In this document: one piece after another, positions 9,921 through 18,129 of the stretch
How positions within the stretch are numbered: the first letter of the stretch is position 1
Layout: every line of letters starts with the position of its first letter
NCBI GenBank assembly: GCA_963617485.1
Contig: CAVEPA010000004.1
Span: forward strand, 1 to 64,000
Origin: UBA1757 sp963617485
Lineage (GTDB): Bacteria; Bacteroidota; Bacteroidia; Bacteroidales; UBA1402
Direction: 5' to 3'
Length of the DNA stretch: 64,000 bases
Position numbers and translations under genes: made by a program
Notes under the pieces: generated by a model
What the model saw: the letters and a program-made list of their open reading frames with translations, nothing else
Told to the model about the DNA's origin: nothing
Database searches by the model: none

Positions 9921-10798
9921 CAATAGATAGCCTTGGAACCGGCCAAAAGCGTATTCTTCATCAGCGAGACGATGGTCATGGGGCCGACACCGCCAGGCAC
10001 AGGCGTGATATAGCTACACTTGGGAGCAACCTCGTCAAATTTCACATCGCCACAAAGTTTGAAGCCGCTCTTGGTTTCTGTAGAAGGAACTCGCGTGGTG
10101 CCAACATCGATAACACAGGCACCCTCCTTTACCATGTCGGCCGTCAGGAAATGCGGACGGCCCAAAGCGCAGACGATGATATCGGCACTGAGACACTGTT
10201 GCTTGATATCGCTGGAATAGCTGTGCACCACCGTTACGGTAGCGTTGCCGGGATAGTCCTTGCGCATCAGCAGATTGGCCAAAGGCTTGCCCACAATATT
10301 GCTCCGTCCTATGATAACCACATGTTTGCCGGCCGTTGGAATCTCGTAACGTTTGAGCAGTTCGAGTATGCCGGCGGGCGTAGCCGACAAGAACGAAGGC
10401 AGACCTATGCAGGCACGGCCCACATTGACGGGATGAAAACCGTCCACATCCTTGCGATAATCGATAGCTTCCGTGATTTTCTGTTCATCGATATGCTTGG
10501 GCAAAGGCAATTGCACGATATAGCCGTCTACACTGTCATCGGCATTCAGGCGGGCGATGCAAGCCAGCAGTTCTTCTTCCGTCACGTCACTTTCGTAGCG
10601 CAGTAGCGTCGATTTGAAACCACAGACTTCGCAAGCCTTGATTTTGTTGGCTACGTACGTTTCGCTTCCACCGTCATGGCCCACCAAAACGGCAGCCAGA
10701 TGTGGAGCCCTTTTTCCTTGTGCCAACATCTTGGCCACTTCTGCGGCAATTTCCTGTTTCATCTGGTTGGAAACCGCCTTTCCGTCAATCAATATCAT
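9920..10798 (-). CDS. folD: Bifunctional methylene-THF dehydrogenase / methenyl-THF cyclohydrolase
   Basis: A 292-residue FolD of standard length. It carries the substrate and NADP signatures: YVANKIKACEVCGF near residue 49-62 with the catalytic Lys, VQLPLPKHI, VDGFHPVN, the nucleotide-binding GRSNIVGKP (~165) and PVPGGVGPMT near the C-terminus. It interconverts one-carbon tetrahydrofolates for purine and methionine synthesis. It follows ffh by 37 bp on the same strand and is coupled to the DUF1460 gene downstream. Confidence 0.97.
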   Translation of the reverse strand: MILIDGKAVSNQMKQEIAAEVAKMLAQGKRAPHLAAVLVGHDGGSETYVANKIKACEVCGFKSTLLRYESDVTEEELLACIARLNADDSVDGYIVQLPLPKHIDEQKITEAIDYRKDVDGFHPVNVGRACIGLPSFLSATPAGILELLKRYEIPTAGKHVVIIGRSNIVGKPLANLLMRKDYPGNATVTVVHSYSSDIKQQCLSADIIVCALGRPHFLTADMVKEGACVIDVGTTRVPSTETKSGFKLCGDVKFDEVAPKCSYITPVPGGVGPMTIVSLMKNTLLAGSKAIY

Positions 10799-10835
10799 CT
10801 TGTCGTCGTTGGGATTAGCTTAGTACTCTGATAAC

Positions 10836-12164
10836 TTATTTTCTCTTTTTGTTGCCGTGTTTGGGTGCTCCTGGACGCAACGCGCTAACCGTCTTCATCA
10901 TTTTGCGCGTCTCTTCGAAGCGTTTCATCAAGTTGTTGACATCCTGAATGGAGGTGCCGCTACCCTTGGCAATACGTTGACGGCGGCTGGCGATGATAAT
11001 CTGGGGATTCTCCCTTTCCTCGGGTGTCATGGATTGGATGATAGCTTCAACGCTCTTGAAGGCGTTATCATCGATATCGACATTCTTCATGGCCTTGCCC
11101 ATGCCGGGTATCATCGAAGCCAGATCTTTGATGTTGCCCATCTTTTTGATCTGCTGAATTTGTGCCATGAAATCGTTGAAATTGAACTGGTTCTTAAGGA
11201 TTTTCTTGTGCAGGCGACGAGCCTCTTCCTCATCGTATTGTTCTTGGGCCTTTTCCACCAGCGAAACGACATCGCCCATTCCCAGAATACGGTCGGCCAT
11301 ACGTTCGGGATGGAAAACATCGATGGCTTCGAGCTTTTCGCCCATACCGATGAACTTGATAGGCTTCTCTACCACCGAACGGATAGACAAGGCTGCGCCA
11401 CCGCGGGTATCGCCATCGAGTTTGGTCAGGACAACGCCGTCGAAATCGAGGCGGCTGTTGAATTCCTTGGCCGTATTCACTGCATCCTGACCGGTCATAG
11501 CATCGACCACGAACAGGATTTCATTGGGATGAACGGCAGCCTTGATAGCTGCGATTTCCGCCATCATCATTTCATCAACGGCCAAACGGCCGGCGGTGTC
11601 GATGATGACCAAGTCACAACCGTTCTTGCGTGCGTATGAAATGGCGTTCTCGGCAATCTTGACAGGGTTGCTCTGCCCTTCTTCGCTGTAGACGGGCACC
11701 TGAATTTGCGAGGCCAATACCTTCAACTGTTCGATGGCGGCTGGACGGTAAACGTCGCAAGCCACCAAAAGCGGATGTTTGCCGCGCTTGCTTTGCAGCA
11801 TCTTGGCCAGTTTTCCCGAGAAGGTGGTCTTACCGGAACCTTGTAGACCCGACATAAGAATAATAGCCGGATTTCCCTTGATGTTGATATCGGTACTGGT
11901 GCCGCCCATCAAATTGACGAGTTCATCGTGTACAATCTTCACCATCATCTCCTGCGGACGAACAGCCGTCAGTACCTTCTGGCCAATAGCCTTTTCCTTG
12001 ACATCATCGGTAAATTGCTTGGCCGTCTTGTAATTGACATCGGCATCCAGCAAGGCGCGACGTACATCTTTCAGAGTGTCGGCAACATTGATATCGGTAA
12101 TCTTGCCCTGGCCTTTCAGAATCTTGAAGGATCTTTCCAGCCTCTCGCTTAAATTCTCGAACAT
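10836..12164 (-). CDS. ffh: Signal recognition particle protein Ffh
   Basis: A 442-residue SRP54 protein. The N domain is followed by the GTPase domain with GLQGSGKTTFSGKLA (~residue 107), DTAGRLAVDE and TKLDGDTRGGAALS, then the Met-rich M domain (~300-430) containing MIPGMGKAMKN, and a basic C-terminus. It binds the 4.5S RNA and signal peptides for co-translational membrane targeting. It heads the ffh-folD-DUF1460 unit, with its promoter just inside the 3' end of the upstream EEP gene. Confidence 0.97.
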   Translation of the reverse strand: MFENLSERLERSFKILKGQGKITDINVADTLKDVRRALLDADVNYKTAKQFTDDVKEKAIGQKVLTAVRPQEMMVKIVHDELVNLMGGTSTDINIKGNPAIILMSGLQGSGKTTFSGKLAKMLQSKRGKHPLLVACDVYRPAAIEQLKVLASQIQVPVYSEEGQSNPVKIAENAISYARKNGCDLVIIDTAGRLAVDEMMMAEIAAIKAAVHPNEILFVVDAMTGQDAVNTAKEFNSRLDFDGVVLTKLDGDTRGGAALSIRSVVEKPIKFIGMGEKLEAIDVFHPERMADRILGMGDVVSLVEKAQEQYDEEEARRLHKKILKNQFNFNDFMAQIQQIKKMGNIKDLASMIPGMGKAMKNVDIDDNAFKSVEAIIQSMTPEERENPQIIIASRRQRIAKGSGTSIQDVNNLMKRFEETRKMMKTVSALRPGAPKHGNKKRK

Positions 12165-12198
12165 ATATACTTATATTGATTTGCGGTTTATAAGGCTG

Positions 12199-12229
12199 CA
12201 AAAGTACACATTTTTTTCAAGGCCTCAAA
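12199..12229 (-). promoter_or_regulatory. Promoter of ffh
   Basis: On the minus strand TTTG (12226-12229), 19 bases, TACTTTTG (12199-12206): a perfect match. The -33 box and part of the spacer lie within the last codons of the EEP gene, which ends at 12217. Confidence 0.75.
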
Positions 12230-13257
12230 GGAATATCTACAAAGACAGGAAGATGATCGCTGTATCCGCCCAGATACTGGTAGCCATAATAGCTGCGCAG
12301 CGGTTTCTTGCCCAAATGCTTCTCGTCTTCGACCAACAAAAAGTCCGGTTTGAACACCTGCGCCTTGAGCTTTTGTCGGAACAAAGCCCCCGACACCACC
12401 ATTTGGTCGAGCATCGACCATTCTCCCTGATAACGATGTGACTTGATGTCATCGTTCAGGGTGGATGTCCACATTAGATTGTAGAGTGCCGTATCGGAGA
12501 TTTGCCGGCAAGTGTCGGGCAAGGCACCCAAGTATTCGCGCAATGATGCGTCTTGCGCCTGGTCGTTGAAATCGCCCATAATCAGAATCTTGGCCCGCGG
12601 CTGAAGTCGAAAGATGCTGTCTACTCTGCTTCGCAGGACGGTGGCGGCGTGTGCGCGCAAAGCGGAGCTTTGCCGCGCACCGCCGTACTTCGATGGCCAA
12701 TGGCAGACAAACAAATGCAAGCTGTCGCTCCGCTGCGTAAGCATACAAGCGTAAAGGATGGGGCGCGTACGGCGTAGGTTGTCTTGCGGAAAACGCAAAT
12801 GAATGACATCTTGCGTGAGTGGCTTAAAACGGTAACGATGATAGGCCAGACAAACATCAATGCCGCGCGCATCTTCCGATACACCGTAAATATAACGGTA
12901 TTGTTCCATGCCGGCTGTCTTAAGCAAATATTTCAAGTTGTCTTCGGTCTCCACTTCGGCCAGCGCGAAAAGGTCGGGATAGCGCGTATCGCCCGCGATG
13001 GCCAATACTTTGGCTATCTGGTGAGTCTTGTGCCGGAAGCGCGCGGGTGTCCAATGATAGTCACCCTCGGGCAGAAAGGCTTCATCGCGGGTAAGACTAT
13101 CATCTTGACAGTCGAAAAAGTTCTCGGTGTTGTAGAAAAGAATGCGCAAATACTCCTTGGCAGGACTGGCGGTGCGAGCAAAACAGCGCAGATGTGGGAC
13201 ACAGCCCCAAAAGATAAGCCCAAGGCACAATATGGCCTTGCAAAACAGGTGTTTCAT
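12217..13257 (-). CDS. Endonuclease/exonuclease/phosphatase family protein, exported
   Basis: A 346-residue EEP-fold protein with an N-terminal signal peptide. Recognisable active-site blocks are LRILFYNTENFFDCQDD (~residues 37-53, metal-binding Asn/Glu), ALAEVETED, CHWPSKYGG, LIMGDFNDQ (~240) and SDHLPVFVD at the C-terminus with the catalytic Asp-His. The fold covers nucleases, phosphatases and sphingomyelinases. Export argues for extracellular or periplasmic nucleic acid or phosphoester scavenging, but the substrate is not readable. Confidence 0.9.
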   Translation of the reverse strand: MKHLFCKAILCLGLIFWGCVPHLRCFARTASPAKEYLRILFYNTENFFDCQDDSLTRDEAFLPEGDYHWTPARFRHKTHQIAKVLAIAGDTRYPDLFALAEVETEDNLKYLLKTAGMEQYRYIYGVSEDARGIDVCLAYHRYRFKPLTQDVIHLRFPQDNLRRTRPILYACMLTQRSDSLHLFVCHWPSKYGGARQSSALRAHAATVLRSRVDSIFRLQPRAKILIMGDFNDQAQDASLREYLGALPDTCRQISDTALYNLMWTSTLNDDIKSHRYQGEWSMLDQMVVSGALFRQKLKAQVFKPDFLLVEDEKHLGKKPLRSYYGYQYLGGYSDHLPVFVDIPLRP

Positions 13258-13275
13258 AGTAATAAGATATAAGGT

Positions 13276-13309
13276 TGGTTCAGCCCGCCTTTTTAGGCGG
13301 GCTGAACCA
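13276..13309 (-). terminator. Perfect 14-bp hairpin after rseP
   Basis: The arms TGGTTCAGCCCGCC and GGCGGGCTGAACCA are fully complementary around a 6-base loop. It lies 10 bases past the rseP stop codon and 19 bases before the EEP start. The position fits a terminator for the M23-dxr-rseP unit, but there is no T-tract after it on the minus strand. It may be a factor-assisted terminator or an mRNA 3'-end stabiliser. Confidence 0.55.
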
Positions 13310-13318
13310 GGTTAAACG

Positions 13319-14701
13319 CTATTTGAACAGCCAGCGTATCAAGTCGTTGCCGTTGGCGTAAATCAGCAACAATATCAGCAGGAACATACCGACTGTTTGT
13401 GCTTTTTCGAGGAATTTATCGCTGGGCTTGCGGCCCGTTACGATTTCAACCAGCAAAAAGAGGATATGACCGCCATCCAAGCCCGGAATAGGCAAGATAT
13501 TCATAAACGCCAGCACCACGGCAAGGAAAGCGGTGGTTTCCCAGAAGATGCGCCAATTCCACTGTTTGGGGAACATCTGCGCAATGGCTCCGAAACCGCC
13601 CAAACTTTGGGCCCCTTCTTTGGTGAAAACATATTTCATATCACTGGAATAGCCGCTTAGTTTCGACCAAGCCAGTTGCACACCGGCGGGCAGCGACTGC
13701 CAGAAAGAATAGGAAATCTTTCTGACTGGATAGATTTCCGTCGGGTTCTTGGCCATGAATCCAAGTTTGGCTGTCGAATCGAGTTGTGCTTGAACTTGTA
13801 AGGTCTCGCCATCGCGGTAAAATTCAATGTCCACAAGGCTGTCCTTAAAGAGCTGCAAGCGGCTGGCGAAATCATCAAAAGTAGGCGTTAGCACACCTTG
13901 TATGGCCACCAGGCTGTCTCCTTCCTGCAACCCGGCCAAAGCTGCCGGAGAATCGGGCAAGACCATTTTCACCACCGAAGGCATACGATAAGAGGCAAAA
14001 CCCTGCTTGGCCGCCATAAGTGTTTGCATGAAATGCTCGGGAATACGGACGATGGCCGTATCGCCATTCCGGAGCACTTTTACCTCCCGAGCCTCCACCA
14101 CAGCGCGGAACGACTCATCGTTGAACTGAACAATCTGGAAATCATCGGCCGACAAAAGAATGTCACCATCTTGGAAACCAGCCTCTTTGGCCGGCTGAGA
14201 ATAGTCCATACCCAGTGGCATTTCCTGCAGTGGCAGATAGCTTTTGCCCCAAACAAAGAGAACCATCGCATAAAGCACAAAAGCCAGCAAGAGATTGAAG
14301 AGCACACCACCCGCCATAATCATCAGCCGTGGGAAAGGCTTCTTGGTACGGAATTCCCAAGGTTGCGGTTCGGCAGCCAAATCGTTCAGACTTTGGGTTT
14401 CGTCCACCATGCCGGAAATGCTGCAATAACCGCCCAGAGGCAGCCAACCCAAACCCCAGACGGTACTTTCGGGATAATCCTTCCAATGTTCGGGTTCGTT
14501 CTTGGAAAGGAAATCGAATTCGAGCCTGCCGTTGATTTTTTTGCAACGCATCAAGCTGAATCCGGGGTTAAAAAACAGATAGAAACGCTCCACGCGGGTA
14601 CCGCTCAGACGCGCAAAAAGAAAATGTCCAAACTCGTGAACTATGATAAGAATCGACAGACAGGCAATCAGTTGCAGCGTCCGGATAAGAAATACTTCCA
14701 T
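13319..14701 (-). CDS. rseP: Site-2 (RIP) zinc metalloprotease RseP
   Basis: A 460-residue intramembrane protease. The zinc site HEFGHFLFAR is in the first membrane segment (~residue 22-31) and the second metal motif NILPIPGLDGGH in the last third. A PDZ domain lies between them (~245-310, LPDSPAALAGLQEGD). Three or four membrane segments are visible. In other bacteria it cuts anti-sigma factors and remnant signal peptides. It follows dxr by 6 bp, an order conserved in Bacteroidota. Confidence 0.96.
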   Translation of the reverse strand: MEVFLIRTLQLIACLSILIIVHEFGHFLFARLSGTRVERFYLFFNPGFSLMRCKKINGRLEFDFLSKNEPEHWKDYPESTVWGLGWLPLGGYCSISGMVDETQSLNDLAAEPQPWEFRTKKPFPRLMIMAGGVLFNLLLAFVLYAMVLFVWGKSYLPLQEMPLGMDYSQPAKEAGFQDGDILLSADDFQIVQFNDESFRAVVEAREVKVLRNGDTAIVRIPEHFMQTLMAAKQGFASYRMPSVVKMVLPDSPAALAGLQEGDSLVAIQGVLTPTFDDFASRLQLFKDSLVDIEFYRDGETLQVQAQLDSTAKLGFMAKNPTEIYPVRKISYSFWQSLPAGVQLAWSKLSGYSSDMKYVFTKEGAQSLGGFGAIAQMFPKQWNWRIFWETTAFLAVVLAFMNILPIPGLDGGHILFLLVEIVTGRKPSDKFLEKAQTVGMFLLILLLIYANGNDLIRWLFK

Positions 14702-14707
14702 AAAGGC

Positions 14708-15859
14708 TTAAAATTTCAACAATTGTTCATTGGCGATGCGTCGTGCTGCCGCATCGCTGGCCACGTAATCTTCGTAGCTTGCTTCTTGGATAAAAGGAGT
14801 CGCTTCCATCGTATGCTCTATCAAGTCGCTCATTTGCAGGAACGAAATCCGGTCGTGCAAGAAAGCATCGACTGCCACTTCGTTGGCTGCGTTGAGAATG
14901 CAAGGCATATTGCCACCCTTTTCCATAGCCAGATAGGCCAAAGCTAAATTCCGAAAACGCTTGGCATCGGGGCGTTCGAACTCAAACTTGCCGATAAGCG
15001 GAAAATCCACTCTGGGATATTGGGTGGCAAAACGATAAGGATAGCTGAAAACGTACAATATAGGCAATTTCATGTCGGGAACACCCAGCTGGGCCTTCAC
15101 CGTTCCATCACGGAATTGCACCATGGAATGGATGATAGACTGCGGATGCACCACCACTTCGATGTCTTGTGGCGGCAAGCCGAACAGCCACTTGGCTTCA
15201 ATCACCTCGAATCCCTTGTTCATCATGCTGGCCGAATCTATCGTAATTTTGGCACCCATATGCCAATTCGGATGCCTCAAAGCTTGCGCCTTGGTTACAT
15301 GCTGTAGCTCATCCAGACTCATTTTGCGGAAAGGTCCGCCCGAAGCGGTAAGAATAATCTTCTCCAAAGGATTCTGCACTTCAAGGCATTGGAAAATGGC
15401 AGAATGTTCCGAATCCACCGGCAAAATGGCTGCATGGGTTTCTTTGGCCAGACGGTTGATGATTTCACCGGCCACCACCATCGTTTCCTTGTTGGCCAAT
15501 GCGATGTCCTTGCCGGCCTTCAAAGCCTGTATGGTCGGCGGCAGACCGGCATAGCCAACCATAGCCGTCAAAACCAAGTCGATAGGCGATGCTTGCACCA
15601 CATCTTCGATGGCCTTGGAACCGGCATAAGTCTTGATAGGCAAATCTCGCAGGGCTTCCTTGAGCCTGGGATAGTAGCTTTCATCGGCAATCACCACCAC
15701 ATCGGGCATAAACTTGCGCGCCTGTTCAATGAGCAGTTCCACATTGCGATGGGCCGTCAGGGCGTAAACTTCGAAAGAATCGGGATATTCTGAAACCACT
15801 TCCAAGGCCTGGGTGCCGATAGACCCCGTCGATCCCAAAATGGCAATTTGCTTACTCAT
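14708..15859 (-). CDS. dxr: 1-deoxy-D-xylulose 5-phosphate reductoisomerase
   Basis: A 383-residue DXR enzyme, the second step of the MEP isoprenoid pathway. Visible are the NADPH-binding ILGSTGSIGTQALEVV at residues 6-21, the metal and substrate loops VDSEHSAIFQCL and TASGGPFRKMS, and TIDSASMMNKGFEVIEA. It makes 2-C-methyl-D-erythritol 4-phosphate, needed for undecaprenyl phosphate and quinones. It sits between the M23 peptidase gene (6 bp gap) and rseP. Confidence 0.97.
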   Translation of the reverse strand: MSKQIAILGSTGSIGTQALEVVSEYPDSFEVYALTAHRNVELLIEQARKFMPDVVVIADESYYPRLKEALRDLPIKTYAGSKAIEDVVQASPIDLVLTAMVGYAGLPPTIQALKAGKDIALANKETMVVAGEIINRLAKETHAAILPVDSEHSAIFQCLEVQNPLEKIILTASGGPFRKMSLDELQHVTKAQALRHPNWHMGAKITIDSASMMNKGFEVIEAKWLFGLPPQDIEVVVHPQSIIHSMVQFRDGTVKAQLGVPDMKLPILYVFSYPYRFATQYPRVDFPLIGKFEFERPDAKRFRNLALAYLAMEKGGNMPCILNAANEVAVDAFLHDRISFLQMSDLIEHTMEATPFIQEASYEDYVASDAAARRIANEQLLKF

Positions 15860-15865
15860 GCGCTA

Positions 15866-16720
15866 CTATTTGAAAAGTATGTATTCTTCGGGATTCAAGG
15901 GCAAACCCTTGTACCAAAGCTCGAAATGCAGATGCGAATTATTTTTGCCGGCACTGCGACCGACGAAAGCCATGGCTTCACCGGCCTTCACCTCATCACC
16001 GGGAGCCTTGAGCACCTCGGTAAGCTGGCTGTACACCGATACAAAATCGTTGTTGTGTTGCACCATCAGCACATAATCGTTATCTGGCGTATAAGTGGCC
16101 AGGATGATACGCCCGTCGAGCACCGACATAACCGCCTGACGCGAAGTGGTGGACATATCAATGCCGTAATGCTTCTCTTCTGCGCTGAAAGCTTTGGTGA
16201 GTTTCCCGTTGATGGGTGTATAAAACAGCCAACCGTCGCTGGAACGTTGTGGTGCAAAGGCCGTCAGGTTGTATTTTTCACTTTCCTCGTACCGCTGACG
16301 GTATTTCATTTCGGTTTCGGAAGCCTGTTTGAGTTCCACCACCTGTTTGGTGGCCAAAGAATCGAGATTGATGGTGGTATCCATCACGTATTCGCCCGTA
16401 ACCATAGCCCTAAAAAGCGACATATACGCTTCCTGCTTTTCTACCTGTTCATCAAGGGCGTTCAAACGGAAGGCATCGCTAAGAATCTGGTTCTTGAGTT
16501 TAGGGTCGAGATAGCCGGGCAACAGATGTTTGACGGGCGTGGCAAACAGCAAAGCGTAGAACAAAGCGCAAATAAGGATAACCAGTGTCAGCGAATAAAT
16601 CCACATTTTAGGCTTGCTCAAGCGCATGGTAAAAAGCGTATCCAAGGTATTCTCGTTGAGGATGGTCAAACGGAAAACCTTGAAATGACGTTTGGATTTT
16701 TGCTTGGAAATCTTCTTCAT
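15866..16720 (-). CDS. M23 family metallopeptidase (membrane-anchored)
   Basis: A 284-residue protein; the start at 16720 follows a consensus promoter. The first 45 residues are basic, then one membrane anchor (~50-70), then a coiled-coil-like linker and an M23/LytM domain (~165-284). The zinc ligands are visible as HYGIDMSTTS (His and Asp) and SHLHFELW (HxH). Family enzymes cut peptidoglycan cross-bridges or act as activators of amidases. It starts the M23-dxr-rseP unit. Confidence 0.92.
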   Translation of the reverse strand: MKKISKQKSKRHFKVFRLTILNENTLDTLFTMRLSKPKMWIYSLTLVILICALFYALLFATPVKHLLPGYLDPKLKNQILSDAFRLNALDEQVEKQEAYMSLFRAMVTGEYVMDTTINLDSLATKQVVELKQASETEMKYRQRYEESEKYNLTAFAPQRSSDGWLFYTPINGKLTKAFSAEEKHYGIDMSTTSRQAVMSVLDGRIILATYTPDNDYVLMVQHNNDFVSVYSQLTEVLKAPGDEVKAGEAMAFVGRSAGKNNSHLHFELWYKGLPLNPEEYILFK

Positions 16721-16753
16721 GACGGCTTGTTTGTCGCTGTTTTTAAAGCTTGA

Positions 16754-16784
16754 CAAATATAGTGCAAGCCCCTTGGAGAACAAA
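16754..16784 (-). promoter_or_regulatory. Promoter of the M23-dxr-rseP unit
   Basis: On the minus strand TTTG (16781-16784), 19 bases, TATATTTG (16754-16761). The 17 bases around the -33 box, AACTTATTTTGTTCTCC, also occur in the kduI promoter. Confidence 0.82.
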
Positions 16785-16822
16785 ATAAGTTGCGTGATTT
16801 TTTCGTGCTAAAAGGACTTTGG

Positions 16823-17599
16823 CTAAGTGTGGTGTAACACGATGTGTCCCTCGTCGGAAATGGAGAAAAGACGGCTGTCGAAGGCCGATTGTATGGCGCC
16901 CTTTTGCAGCATTTCGAGCGGACTACCCTGCTCTATGCCACCCGCTGCAGCACGCATAAGCCAAATCTTACGGGCCGAGTGCAAGGCTAGTTCCAGTTCG
17001 TGCGTCGAGAAAAGTATCGATTTCTGCATATCCTTCGAAAGCGACTCCAGCAAGGCGATAAGGGAAATGCGGCCGGGAAGGTCGAGGTGCGAGGTGGGTT
17101 CGTCCAGAAAAATCAGCGGGGTGTTCTGGGCCAAAGCCTTGGCAATCATCACCCTTTGCCTTTCACCATCGGAAAGGTCTTTGAGGTAATATTGGGCAAA
17201 GGACGACAACCCCACGCGCTCAAGGGCTTCGTCAATCTGCCGGCGGTCGTCTTTATCCAAACGGCCCAGTCGTCCGGTATAGGGACTGCGACCCAAGGCA
17301 ACCATCTGATAAACAGTGCAGTATTCAATATCGACATTCTGCGTGAACACAGCCGCGAACAAGCGCGATTTTTCAGTCAGCGACAAGCACTGCAAATCCA
17401 GGTTCTGGAAGCAGATTTGTCCCGAAAGAGGTGCTTGCAGTCCGCAAATAGTTCGCAGCAAAGTGGATTTTCCGCAGCCGTTAGGCCCAATAAGAGCGAT
17501 AAGGTCGCCTTTGGCAACGTCAAGATTCAAGTGTTCCTGCACTACCTGCGGACGCGCGGAACGGAGATATCCTATGCTGAGGTCGCGGCAACTTATCAT
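16823..17599 (-). CDS. ABC transporter ATP-binding protein, FecE/BtuD type
   Basis: A 258-residue ATPase with Walker A GPNGCGKSTLL (~residue 38), the ABC signature LSDGERQRVMIAKAL (~140) and Walker B LIFLDEPTSHLD (~165). The closest named families are the iron-siderophore and cobalamin ATPases (FecE, FhuC, BtuD). No FecCD-type permease or binding protein is nearby, so its partners must be encoded elsewhere. Its ATG overlaps the rimM stop as TGATG, the last gene of the murA-rimM operon. Confidence 0.9.
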   Translation of the reverse strand: MISCRDLSIGYLRSARPQVVQEHLNLDVAKGDLIALIGPNGCGKSTLLRTICGLQAPLSGQICFQNLDLQCLSLTEKSRLFAAVFTQNVDIEYCTVYQMVALGRSPYTGRLGRLDKDDRRQIDEALERVGLSSFAQYYLKDLSDGERQRVMIAKALAQNTPLIFLDEPTSHLDLPGRISLIALLESLSKDMQKSILFSTHELELALHSARKIWLMRAAAGGIEQGSPLEMLQKGAIQSAFDSRLFSISDEGHIVLHHT

Positions 17600-18129
17600 C
17601 AGTCGAGTTGTAGAAGTTCATCGGGAAAATCCATCTGCAGACAACGCTGGGCCGGGTCGATATCCACGATGAAATCGTCAGCGGCGGGTAAAAGTCTGAG
17701 ACTGCCGTCGCTGTCGAGTTTCACTTGAAAGAGCACGTTCATCGTACTGTCGTCCACGGCGGTAATAGTCCCGATGGATGCACCGGTTTTGTCCATCAGC
17801 CGGAAACCTTCGAAAAATTGCCACGAAGGAATTTCTTCCATCTCGGAAGTATCGGCATAAGCCTTAGGATAATAGACATCGTGGTCGGCCAACAGTTTGG
17901 CATCCTGTTCGTTGTCGATATCTTCCATCTTCACCAAAGCCATGGAGTCGCTGCGAAAGCGGTAGGATTCCACAAAGAAAGGCACGAAAATGCCATCGAT
18001 TTCCACTATCCAGTAGGGAGCTTGGGTACGATCAAAGACATCGTCGGTGAAGGCGAAGTTGATTTCACCGCTCACACCGTGAGGCTTGTAGAAACGCCCT
18101 ATCTTGAAAAGCTCTTCCGCCTTGATCAT
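17599..18129 (-). CDS. rimM: Ribosome maturation factor RimM
   Basis: A 176-residue RimM with an N-terminal beta-barrel (IGRFYKPHGVSGEINFAF, residues ~10-27) and a PRC-barrel C-terminal half (~95-170). It assists 30S head assembly by binding S19. Its start overlaps the murA stop by four bases and its stop overlaps the ABC ATPase start, which indicates translational coupling. Confidence 0.95.
   Translation of the reverse strand: MIKAEELFKIGRFYKPHGVSGEINFAFTDDVFDRTQAPYWIVEIDGIFVPFFVESYRFRSDSMALVKMEDIDNEQDAKLLADHDVYYPKAYADTSEMEEIPSWQFFEGFRLMDKTGASIGTITAVDDSTMNVLFQVKLDSDGSLRLLPAADDFIVDIDPAQRCLQMDFPDELLQLD

Noticed and set aside
13276..13309. Recombination or attachment site
   Set aside because: It is a simple perfect hairpin just after a stop codon; no integrase, target-site duplication or second copy is present.
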